Shown here: one piece after another, positions 1-5,475 of the stretch
How positions within the stretch are numbered: position 1 is the first letter of the stretch
Layout: every line of letters starts with the position of its first letter
The notes under the pieces: generated by a model
What the model was told of the DNA's origin: nothing
The model's database searches: none
The model's input: the letters and a program-made list of their open reading frames with translations, nothing else
Position numbers and translations under genes: made by a program
Origin: DATAFT01 sp035544635
GTDB taxonomy: Bacteria > Acidobacteriota > Thermoanaerobaculia > Multivoradales > Multivoraceae
Direction of reading: 5' to 3'
DNA length: 5,475 bases
Assembly: GCA_035544635.1 (NCBI GenBank)
Contig: DATKDQ010000102.1
Coordinates: 1 to 5,475, forward strand

Positions 1-49
1 CGCCGGCCGCAGAGCACGGACGACGCGATCGCTCGCGCGTGGGACGGGG

Positions 50-1054
50 GTGCTGGCGCTCCTCATCCTGCCCCAGATCGTCGCGTTGCACGTGCTCCTC
101 CACTTCGCGGGACCGGGGCTTCATCCCAAGGCGATCCTCAACACCCTGCGGCAGGTGGTGCCCACGCTGGTGGTCATCCTCGTGGCGGGCGTGGCACTGC
201 GCTGCGCCTACGAGGCGTGGCGTGGAGGTGAGCGACGGTTCCTGAGCGACATCGCGACGCCGCAGTGGATCGCGGCCTCCGGCGTGCTGGTCCTGTGCGG
301 CGGTCTCACGGTGCACGCCTACTGCTATCTCAAGCTCATGGTCCCGCTGGTACACCCGCGCATGTTCGACGGCGCGCTGTGGACGCTTGATCGCTGGCTC
401 CTGTTCGGGCTGTCGCCCAACGTGTTTCTGCTTACCCTGTTCGCGGAGCCCGCGCTGCTGCGGGCGATCGACTGGATGTACGCCTTCCTGTACTACCCGG
501 TGCTGCTCGCCTTCCTCGCGTTCTTCCTGTCGCTGCGCTCGAATCGGCTGCGGTTCGCGATGGCGAGCGGCTTCGCCGGCCTGTGGCTCGTGGGCTCGTG
601 GCTGTACGTCCTGGTGCCGTCGCTCGGGCCCGCCTACCACTTCAGCGCGCTGTGGGACGCCAGCCGCGAGTTCCTCCCCATCAGCCACCTGACGCAGGTG
701 CGGCTGATGGACAACTACACCAAAGTGCTGCGCATCCCCGAGGGCATGAGCCCGAGCGCGATCAACGCCGCGATGGGGATCGCGGCCTTCCCCAGCCTCC
801 ACGTGGCGTCGCAGCTCTACGTCGCGCTCTGGACCCGGCGCCTGGTGCCCAGGCTCGGCTTCCTTCTCCTGCTCACCGTCGGCGCCTTCTACGTCGGATC
901 GGTGGTGACCGGCTGGCACTACATGATCGACTCGGTCGCGGGCCTCCTCATGGCGTGGGCCGCCTACGTGATCACGACCCGGGCGTGGGGCCTTTCGGGC
1001 TGGCGGAAGCGCGCGCCCGCCCGCCCTCTTCCCCGACGGCGCGGCGGCGCATGA
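50..1054 (+). CDS. PAP2-superfamily membrane phosphatase/phosphotransferase (inositolphosphotransferase-like)
   Basis: Integral membrane protein of about 334 residues that probably hydrolyses or transfers a phosphate-linked lipid headgroup. Hydrophobic segments lie near residues 2-20, 37-54, 73-95, 118-132, 143-162, 170-190, 268-288 and 292-310. The catalytic signature is late: AAFPSLHVA (H251) and GWHYMIDSVAG (H290, D294). This H...H-x3-D arrangement matches the triad of PAP2_3/Aur1/sphingomyelin-synthase-like enzymes. The classical first PAP2 motif (KxxxxxxRP) is not evident, and a VPSLGP stretch at 189-194 sits where PAP2_3 members carry a proline-rich loop. The start is uncertain. GTG at 50 follows a G-rich stretch, but the frame stays open to the left edge and encodes an Arg-rich stretch that would suit a cytosolic N-terminus, so the gene may begin outside the window. 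The Arg/Pro-rich C-terminal tail overlaps the end of the convergent thioesterase gene. The family call is firm; the substrate is unknown. Confidence 0.85.
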   Translation: MLALLILPQIVALHVLLHFAGPGLHPKAILNTLRQVVPTLVVILVAGVALRCAYEAWRGGERRFLSDIATPQWIAASGVLVLCGGLTVHAYCYLKLMVPLVHPRMFDGALWTLDRWLLFGLSPNVFLLTLFAEPALLRAIDWMYAFLYYPVLLAFLAFFLSLRSNRLRFAMASGFAGLWLVGSWLYVLVPSLGPAYHFSALWDASREFLPISHLTQVRLMDNYTKVLRIPEGMSPSAINAAMGIAAFPSLHVASQLYVALWTRRLVPRLGFLLLLTVGAFYVGSVVTGWHYMIDSVAGLLMAWAAYVITTRAWGLSGWRKRAPARPLPRRRGGA

Positions 1055-1883
1055 GCGCCTCCTGCGCGACACTCGCCAGCCGTCGCCCCGCGGCGTCGTA
1101 GATCGCGCCGTGGAGGAGCCCACGGGCGGCGTGGGCCACCGGGCTCTCGCAGACGAAGAGCAGCCAGTCGTCGGCGCGTGGGGGCTGGTGGATCCAGAGC
1201 GCGTGGTCGAGGCTGGCGGCGGAGCGCTCGTCCCAGCGCATCGGATGGCGCAGGTTGAGGGTGGAGAGAAAGGCGGTGTCGCTGACGTAGGCGAGGACGG
1301 CCTCGTGGACCAGCGGGTCGTCGGGCAGCGGCCCGCGCGGCCGGATCCACAGGCGCTGCCGCGCCGGCCTGGGCTCGGACGAGCCGAAGGGATGCGGGTC
1401 GCACAGACGCACCTCGACGGCGTGGTTGCGGCTGCGCCGGCCCACGAGGCGCTCGCGCAGCTCGTCGCGGTCCGGCAGGCCGTCGGGCGCGGGCGCCTCC
1501 GGCGCCGGATCCTGGTGCGAGACGCCCTCCTCGGGAAGGCAGAAGCTCGCGGTGGCGACGAAGATGGTCCCGCCCTCCTGCTCCGCCTCGACCCGCCGGG
1601 TCGAGAAGCTGCCGCCGTCGCGCACCCGCGTCACCGCCAACCGGATGGGCGTGCCGTGCCGGCCGAAGCGGAGGAAGTAGGCGTGGAGGGAGTGCAGCCG
1701 GCGCGCCGGCTCGACGGTGCGGGCCAGCGCCGAGACGCTCATTGCGGCGACCAACCCGCCGAAGAGCCGGCCGCGCTCCGCGCCGGGGTCGCCGAGGAAG
1801 GTGTCCGGCTCCGAGGCCTCGTCGAGCGTCAGGCTGCGCAGGAGCGAGGAGAGCGGATCGCGGGTCGCGAGGCGCTCGCTCAG
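972..1883 (-). CDS. TesB-type acyl-CoA thioesterase (acyl-CoA thioesterase II family)
   Basis: Cytosolic double-hotdog enzyme that hydrolyses acyl-CoA to free fatty acid and CoA. With a start at 1883 it is 303 residues; E. coli TesB is 286. Family blocks appear in order: RGRLFGGLVAAMS (about 36-48), RLHSLHAYFLRFG, TRVRDGGSFSTRRV, IFVATASF, PDGLPDRDEL, AYVSDTAF, SLDHALWIHQP and VAQEALMRRR. Counterparts of the E. coli catalytic residues D204, T228 and Q278 are D202, S224 (a conservative Thr-to-Ser change) and Q274. The conserved FGG block lies upstream of the first conventional start (TTG at 1754), so the gene must start earlier. No in-frame ATG, GTG or TTG occurs between 1755 and at least 2050. 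CTG at 1883 overlaps the TGA of the upstream hydrolase (CTGA), which suggests coupled translation after a weak purine-rich AGAAGAAG. About 26 Arg/Gly/Ser-rich residues extend past the usual family end and overlap the membrane-protein gene. Family call firm, exact start inferred. Confidence 0.88.
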   Translation of the reverse strand: MSERLATRDPLSSLLRSLTLDEASEPDTFLGDPGAERGRLFGGLVAAMSVSALARTVEPARRLHSLHAYFLRFGRHGTPIRLAVTRVRDGGSFSTRRVEAEQEGGTIFVATASFCLPEEGVSHQDPAPEAPAPDGLPDRDELRERLVGRRSRNHAVEVRLCDPHPFGSSEPRPARQRLWIRPRGPLPDDPLVHEAVLAYVSDTAFLSTLNLRHPMRWDERSAASLDHALWIHQPPRADDWLLFVCESPVAHAARGLLHGAIYDAAGRRLASVAQEALMRRRAVGEEGGRARASASPKGPTPGS

Positions 1884-2800
1884 GGCTTCTTCTGCTGCAG
1901 CGACTCGTACACGGTCTGGATCCAGAAGCTCGCCGGGATGAACCCGCTGCCCCAGTCCTCGTACTCCGGGTCGAGCCCCGCCTGCTGCAGCTCCTCGAGC
2001 GACTTGCCGGCGTCGATCCCGGCCTTCACCGTCTGGAGCGAGTGCTCGAGCATGCGGTGGAACGACTCGAGGTCGGCGCGGGTGCCGAGCGCGCCGTGGC
2101 CCGGGATGATCTTCACGTCCGCGGGGAACGCCTCGAGCGCCATCGCCACGTTCTTCGCCATCCCCTGGACCGTGCCGCCGCTCGCGAGATCGACGAACGG
2201 GAAGCGGCCGTTGAAGAAGTGATCTCCCATGTGCAGCACGTTCGAGGTGGGGAAGTAGATCAACGAGTCGCCGTCGGTGTGGCCGGCGGGAGCGTGGATG
2301 AGCTGGATCCCCTCACCGTTGAAATGGATCGTCATCGCCTCGCCGAAGGTGATCACCGGCAGACCCTCGGGCGCGAGCGGCGGGACCTTGTTCCCGCGCA
2401 CCGTCTGCTCGGTCGAGAGGCGAACGCGCACGTTGTCGTGAGCCACGATCAGCGCCTCGAGCCCGAACACCGGGTTGCCGCCGGTGTGATCGCCGTGCCA
2501 GTGGGTGTTGAGCACGAAGGCGAGCTCGCCGTCGTGGATCGCCTCGAGGGCCGCCTTGATCTTGTCGGCGAGCGGCGCGAACTGGTCGTCGACGATGAGC
2601 AGGCCGTCGTCGCCGGCCGAGACCCCGATGTTGCCGCCCGCGCCCTCGAGCATGTAGACCTTGCCGGCGACAGGGGTGGTCTTGATCCGGACCTGCGAGA
2701 AGTCCTGCTGCTGGGCCGCGAGCGGGGCGGCCAGCACGGCGAGCAGGGCGAGGACGGCGGGAGCGACGGTGGCGGGGGGCAGGTGCCTTGGACGGGGCAT
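1880..2800 (-). CDS. Secreted MBL-fold metallo-hydrolase
   Basis: Protein of 306 residues with a signal peptide: basic MPRPRH, then a hydrophobic core at about 13-28 ending in APLAA before QQQ. The mature enzyme should be periplasmic or extracellular. The metallo-beta-lactamase fold is shown by THWHGDHTGG (H100, H102, D104, H105), AGHTDGD (H174), MGDHFF (D193) and PGHG (H235). This is a complete dinuclear metal set in which Asp takes the bridging position, as in glyoxalase II-like hydrolases, rather than the Cys of class B1 beta-lactamases. It is therefore a hydrolase of unknown substrate, and beta-lactamase activity should not be assumed. The ATG at 2800 is supported by a strong Shine-Dalgarno six bases away and by the signal peptide starting right there. 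It is the first gene of a likely two-gene unit: its TGA overlaps the thioesterase start. It is divergent from the TPR gene. The same frame stays open far upstream, but that part is antisense to the TPR gene and is not protein. Confidence 0.92.
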   Translation of the reverse strand: MPRPRHLPPATVAPAVLALLAVLAAPLAAQQQDFSQVRIKTTPVAGKVYMLEGAGGNIGVSAGDDGLLIVDDQFAPLADKIKAALEAIHDGELAFVLNTHWHGDHTGGNPVFGLEALIVAHDNVRVRLSTEQTVRGNKVPPLAPEGLPVITFGEAMTIHFNGEGIQLIHAPAGHTDGDSLIYFPTSNVLHMGDHFFNGRFPFVDLASGGTVQGMAKNVAMALEAFPADVKIIPGHGALGTRADLESFHRMLEHSLQTVKAGIDAGKSLEELQQAGLDPEYEDWGSGFIPASFWIQTVYESLQQKKP

Positions 2801-2806
2801 CGATCT

Positions 2807-2812
2807 CCTCCT
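2807..2812 (-). promoter_or_regulatory. Strong Shine-Dalgarno of the MBL-fold hydrolase gene
   Basis: On the minus strand the sequence reads AAGGAGGAGATCG followed by ATG. AGGAGG is a perfect anti-SD match with a six-base spacer. It fixes the hydrolase start at 2800 and is the best ribosome binding site in the window. Confidence 0.85.
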
Positions 2813-2846
2813 TGAATCAGCGCACGGGTCGGGTTGAAGCGGAGAC

Positions 2847-2875
2847 ATCTTATCCGGCGATCCCCGGGGGGAGAA
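2847..2875 (-). promoter_or_regulatory. Candidate sigma70-like promoter for the hydrolase-thioesterase unit
   Basis: Reading leftward, a -10-like TAAGAT (2852-2847, 4 of 6 consensus bases) lies 17 bases downstream of TTCTCC (2875-2870, 3 of 6). Transcription would begin near 2840 and leave a leader of about 40 bases containing the strong ribosome binding site. The -35 match is poor, and the spacer contains a CCCCGGGG palindrome, so this is tentative. The position, alone upstream of a gene with no neighbour on its strand, is right for a promoter. Confidence 0.3.
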
Positions 2876-2883
2876 GCGATGGG

Positions 2884-2906
2884 TCCTTCGCTTTACGCTC
2901 CTTCGC
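2884..2906. repeat. 8-bp direct repeat TCCTTCGC in the divergent promoter region
   Basis: TCCTTCGC occurs at 2884-2891 and again at 2899-2906, 15 bases apart start to start. The two copies flank the candidate -35 element (2892-2897) of the TPR gene. They could be half-sites for a regulator or a chance repeat; the sequence cannot decide between these. Confidence 0.35.
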
Positions 2907-2920
2907 CGGACAGATAGGCT
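2892..2920 (+). promoter_or_regulatory. Candidate promoter of the TPR gene, possibly giving a leaderless transcript
   Basis: TTTACG (2892-2897; 4 of 6 match to TTGACA) is followed after exactly 17 bases by TAGGCT (2915-2920), which keeps the most important TA...T positions of a -10 box. The expected transcription start would be at about 2926-2928, on the ATG at 2927. This agrees with the absence of a good Shine-Dalgarno before that ATG. The element matches are modest. Confidence 0.35.
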
Positions 2921-2926
2921 CTCCGA

Positions 2927-4192
2927 ATGATGAGCACCTCCCCCCGCGCTCTCGACGTCTCTCTCGCGAACGGCGCCTTCGGTGCGCGCGTTCTCCTCTG
3001 CGCCGTCGTGTCCCTCGCGGTCGCGCTCGGCGCCGCGGCGCAGGACGCCATGTTCCAGGGCAAGGTCCTCGACCCCAAGGGAAAGGGCGTCGAGGGCGCC
3101 AAGGTGACCCTGGAGAAGGCCGACGATCCAACGGTCACGGTGAGCGTCACCACCGACAAGAAGGGCGGTTACCGGCTGTCGATCGCGGACTCGGGAGAGT
3201 TCGTGCTGCGCGCCGAGAAGGCCGGGTTCGGTCCGGCCGAGCGTCTCGCCACGGTCGAGCCCGGGTTGCAGTACGGCGACGCCAACCTCCAGCTCCTGGA
3301 CGAGGCCACCTGGAGGCAGAACGAGGCGGTCGAGGCGTTCAATGCCGGCGTCAAGGCGCTGCAGGCGGGGAGGGAGGAAGAGGCGCTCGCCAACTTCGAC
3401 GCGGCGCTCGAGACCAATCCGGAGCTCGCCCACGCCCATTACGCCCGAGCCGCGGCGCTGCACGGGCTCGCACGCTGGAAGGACGCGGCGCAGGCGGTCG
3501 ACCAGTATCAGCAGGCGCAGCCGGACGACACCCGGCCCGAGCTCTACCAGCTCGCGTTCGAGGTCTACTTCGAGGCCGGCCAGAGCGAGAAGGCGGAGCA
3601 GGCGCTGGCGAAGATCACCGACCCGGCCGCCCGAGCGGGGCTCGCGCCGCGCATCTACAACTCCGGGGTGGACCGCAATCGCCAGGAGGACTTCGACGGC
3701 GCCATCGCGATGTTCAAGAAGGCCGCCGAGCTCGATCCGTCGTTCTCTCAGGCGCACCAGAACGCGGCCGCGATCGAGTTCAATCGCCAGAAGTACGAGG
3801 CGGCGCTGGTCCATCTCGACCAGCTGCTCACCGCGAATCCGGGGTCGGTCGAAGGGCTGCGCATGCGCTTCTACGCCTACCGGGCCCTCGACGAGGACCG
3901 GGCGAAGAGCGCGCTCGAGGCCTATCTCGCGCAGGCTCCGGCCGCCGGGGAGGAGGTGGCGGAGATCGCGGGCGACGACTTCGACCGCGGCGACACCGCC
4001 GCGGCGACCAAGACGTTGCAGGCTCTGGTGGAGGTCAAGCCGGACGTCGCGGTGGCGCACTACCACCTCGGTCGGGCGCTCGCCTCGACCGGGGCCAACG
4101 CAGGCGCCAAGACCCACCTGCAGCACTTCATCCAGATGGCGCCGAGCCATCCGGACGCCGCCGCCGCGAAGGCGATGATGGCCGAGCTGTAG
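2927..4192 (+). CDS. Exported TPR protein with N-terminal carboxypeptidase-regulatory-like domain
   Basis: Protein of 421 residues with no catalytic motif, probably a periplasmic or cell-surface scaffold. A signal peptide with a longish n-region and hydrophobic core (about 21-36) ends in LGAAAQ, with likely cleavage before or near D40. Residues 43-122 form a beta-sandwich of the carboxypeptidase-regulatory-like type: FQGKVLDPKGKGVEGAKV, GGYRLSIADSGEF, VLRAEKAGFGP. From about 132 to the end there are TPR units near 132-165, 166-199, 204-232, 243-271, 272-305, 309-338, 341-372 and 373-406. The clearest are EEALANFDAALETNPELAHA and FDGAIAMFKKAAELDPSFS. An in-frame TAG at 2915 confines the start to ATG 2927 or the adjacent ATG 2930. 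Neither has a strong ribosome binding site. The gene is divergent from the hydrolase gene and convergent with the PrpD-family gene. No lipobox precedes C25, so a lipoprotein is unlikely. Domain assignment is good; partner and role are unknown. Confidence 0.9.
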   Translation: MMSTSPRALDVSLANGAFGARVLLCAVVSLAVALGAAAQDAMFQGKVLDPKGKGVEGAKVTLEKADDPTVTVSVTTDKKGGYRLSIADSGEFVLRAEKAGFGPAERLATVEPGLQYGDANLQLLDEATWRQNEAVEAFNAGVKALQAGREEEALANFDAALETNPELAHAHYARAAALHGLARWKDAAQAVDQYQQAQPDDTRPELYQLAFEVYFEAGQSEKAEQALAKITDPAARAGLAPRIYNSGVDRNRQEDFDGAIAMFKKAAELDPSFSQAHQNAAAIEFNRQKYEAALVHLDQLLTANPGSVEGLRMRFYAYRALDEDRAKSALEAYLAQAPAAGEEVAEIAGDDFDRGDTAAATKTLQALVEVKPDVAVAHYHLGRALASTGANAGAKTHLQHFIQMAPSHPDAAAAKAMMAEL

Positions 4193-4231
4193 GGCCGGTC
4201 TCGGTCCCCGGGGCTCATCGGCGCCGCCGGG
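4193..4231. other. Convergent gap between the TPR and PrpD-family genes
   Basis: The two stop codons are separated by 39 bases. The gap contains GC-rich palindromes (CCCCGGGG at 4206-4213 and CGGCGCCG at 4220-4227) but no stem followed by a T-run on either strand. I cannot call an intrinsic terminator here. Confidence 0.5.
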
Positions 4232-5475
4232 TCAGCGCGCGATCCGCTCGGCTGCCATGAGGCCCACCAGCGGGGCCACGCCGGGCAGCGTCTCGACCTC
4301 GCTCACCAGCGACACCAGCTCCTGCGCGCGCGGGATCCCCACCACCGGCGCGGCCAGGCTGTGAAACTTGGCGGTGAGACGGCGACCCTGCTCGCCGAGG
4401 TTGGGGTTGGGCTCGCCGACGTCGACGGTCGCGCGGTGCTCGCGGCCGTCGGTGGTGCGCACGGTGACCGGCGTCGCGGTCGGCGAGGTTTGGGCCACGA
4501 CCGCGACCGTCACCCGGTCGCGCAGCGCGACCAGCTCGGGGCTCCGCATGCGCGCATCGGAGAAGGTGTCGAGCGCTCCGGTGTCGTCGCCCAGGAACCC
4601 GAGCGCGAGGGTGGCGCGCAGCGAGAACTTACCCTCGAGCCCGGTTGTCGGCGACTCGATGTTGCACACGTCGAGCGAGCTGCGCGGCACCTCAACCGTG
4701 ATCGCCTCGATCGCGTCGGGTCTCAGGCCGCGCTCTTCGCGCAGCCGCCGCGCGGCATCGATCGCGGAGTGCGTGAGATAGCAGGCGGCGTGGTACTTGA
4801 ACAGCGTCTCGCGCACCAGGAAGCGGTCGCGCAAGCGGTCGAGCGTCTCCAGGGGCGCGGCGCCGCGCGCCGCGTCGGTGCCCCAGGTCGAGGGCGTCGT
4901 CGCCGCCGCGCCTCCGTCCGCGGGCCGCGCAGCCGTGCCCCGGCCTGCGCCGGTCCCGGTCGCGCCGCGGAGCGTCTCCGCGAATCCCTGCCGGGTCTCG
5001 ACCAGCCGCGGGTTCCCGGTGAACCCGCCCTGCGCGAGCAGTGCCGCGAGCAGCCCGTCGTGCGCCGCCTTGCCGGCGTGGAGCGGCTTCGCCATGCTGC
5101 CGAAGCTCGCCTTCAACCCGGCGGCCTGGGTGCCGGCGAGACCGAGGGCGTGAAGCCAGCGCTCGAGATCGAGGTCGAGCAGGTGGGCGCACGCCGCGGC
5201 GGCGCCGAAGGTGCCGAGCGTACCGGTGGCGTGGAACCCGGCGGCGTAGTGTCCGGGGTTGACCAGCGCGCCGAGGCGGCACTCGAGCTCGATGCCGGCG
5301 ACGATGGCGGCGAGCAGCCGCTCGCCGCTCGCGCCCCGCGCCTCGGCGAGAGCGAGCGCGGCGGGGATGACCGGCACCGACGGGTGGCCGCTCATCGTGG
5401 TGTGGGTGTCGTCGAAGTCGAGCGCGTGCGACGCGGCGCCGTTGATCAGCGCGGCGAGGAGCGCCGAGGTGCGCG
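4232..5475 (-). CDS. MmgE/PrpD family protein, 5' end cut by the window edge
   Basis: Cytosolic enzyme of the family that includes 2-methylcitrate dehydratase and cis-aconitate decarboxylase; the substrate cannot be told here. About 413 residues are visible. The frame runs off the right edge and already encodes conserved family sequence there (LINGAASHALDFDDTHTT) before the first internal ATG at 5395, so 5395 is not the true start. Judged by usual family length, roughly 50-70 N-terminal residues are missing. Family blocks follow in order: DFDDTHTTMSGHPSV, GFHATGTLGTFGAAAACAH, GSMAKPLHAGKAAHDG and TLFKYHAACYLTHSAIDAA. By motif alignment these hold the counterparts of active-site D93, T97, H103, H159 and K207 of human cis-aconitate decarboxylase. 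A low-complexity Gly/Ala/Thr/Arg-rich stretch at about 4847-4969 (residues 143-183 counted from 5395) replaces the usual short linker before the FKYHAAC block. The gene is convergent with the TPR gene, and nothing visible ties it to the propionate or methylcitrate pathway. Confidence 0.9.
   Translation of the reverse strand, partial: RTSALLAALINGAASHALDFDDTHTTMSGHPSVPVIPAALALAEARGASGERLLAAIVAGIELECRLGALVNPGHYAAGFHATGTLGTFGAAAACAHLLDLDLERWLHALGLAGTQAAGLKASFGSMAKPLHAGKAAHDGLLAALLAQGGFTGNPRLVETRQGFAETLRGATGTGAGRGTAARPADGGAAATTPSTWGTDAARGAAPLETLDRLRDRFLVRETLFKYHAACYLTHSAIDAARRLREERGLRPDAIEAITVEVPRSSLDVCNIESPTTGLEGKFSLRATLALGFLGDDTGALDTFSDARMRSPELVALRDRVTVAVVAQTSPTATPVTVRTTDGREHRATVDVGEPNPNLGEQGRRLTAKFHSLAAPVVGIPRAQELVSLVSEVETLPGVAPLVGLMAAERIAR

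Noticed and set aside
1754..1754. TTG at 1754 as the thioesterase start.
   Set aside because: It would truncate the conserved TesB N-terminal region, which is clearly encoded upstream in the same frame.
1110..2815. Long plus-strand open frames opposite the thioesterase and hydrolase genes.
   Set aside because: They have no recognisable domains, are Arg/Ala/Gly-rich and lie opposite two genes with complete catalytic motifs. They are products of high GC content.
2862..2869. CCCCGGGG palindrome as an operator or terminator stem; a second copy lies at 4206-4213.
   Set aside because: Short G/C palindromes are expected in DNA this GC-rich. There is no loop, T-run or longer conserved arm.
2990..3001. 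Lipoprotein signal at C25 of the TPR protein.
   Set aside because: The residues before the Cys (VLL) do not fit a lipobox, and a normal signal-peptidase I site (AAAQ-D) is present further on.
2801..4150. Minus-strand open frame continuous with the MBL hydrolase, which would make a fusion of about 756 residues.
   Set aside because: The upstream part is antisense to the well-supported TPR gene, has Arg/Leu/Gly-rich shadow composition, and is followed by a strong ribosome binding site and signal peptide that define the real start at 2800.
2788..4260. A 490-codon plus-strand frame overlapping the TPR gene.
   Set aside because: It is an alternate frame of the TPR gene with Arg/Gly-rich shadow composition and no motif. 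It also begins inside the hydrolase gene on the other strand.
5395..5395. ATG at 5395 as the start of the PrpD-family gene.
   Set aside because: Conserved family sequence (DFDDTHTT) is encoded upstream in frame up to the window edge, so this Met is internal.

Overview
The window is strongly GC-rich, with G or C at nearly every third codon position. It carries five protein genes packed almost end to end, and no RNA gene, mobile element or CRISPR array is visible. The combination of an exported TPR protein with an N-terminal carboxypeptidase-regulatory-like domain, an exported metallo-beta-lactamase-fold hydrolase and an MmgE/PrpD enzyme suggests a Gram-negative, GC-rich soil or sediment bacterium. 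Acidobacteriota or a similar lineage is my best guess; this is an impression from gene style, not a proof.

Layout from left to right: (1) a plus-strand polytopic membrane PAP2-type phosphatase/phosphotransferase (50-1054, possibly starting before the window). (2) A minus-strand TesB-type acyl-CoA thioesterase (972-1883), whose 3' end overlaps gene 1 tail-to-tail and whose probable CTG start overlaps the stop codon of gene 3. (3) A minus-strand secreted MBL-fold metallohydrolase (1880-2800) with a strong ribosome binding site. (4) A 126-bp divergent intergenic region with candidate back-to-back promoters and a short direct repeat. (5) A plus-strand exported TPR protein (2927-4192). (6) A minus-strand MmgE/PrpD family enzyme (4232-5475) cut by the right edge, convergent with the TPR gene across a 39-bp gap.

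Genes 2 and 3 look like one transcription unit (MBL hydrolase then thioesterase) read leftward from the divergent region. The TPR gene is read rightward from the same region. The genes do not form a recognisable single pathway: lipid-headgroup or phosphate chemistry, acyl-CoA hydrolysis, an exported hydrolase of unknown substrate, a periplasmic scaffold and a dehydratase/decarboxylase-type enzyme. I see no convincing new defence, mobile or biosynthetic system. The most notable points are the probable non-standard CTG start of the thioesterase, the compact divergent promoter region with a predicted leaderless TPR transcript, the overlapping convergent gene ends, and a low-complexity insertion in the PrpD-family enzyme.
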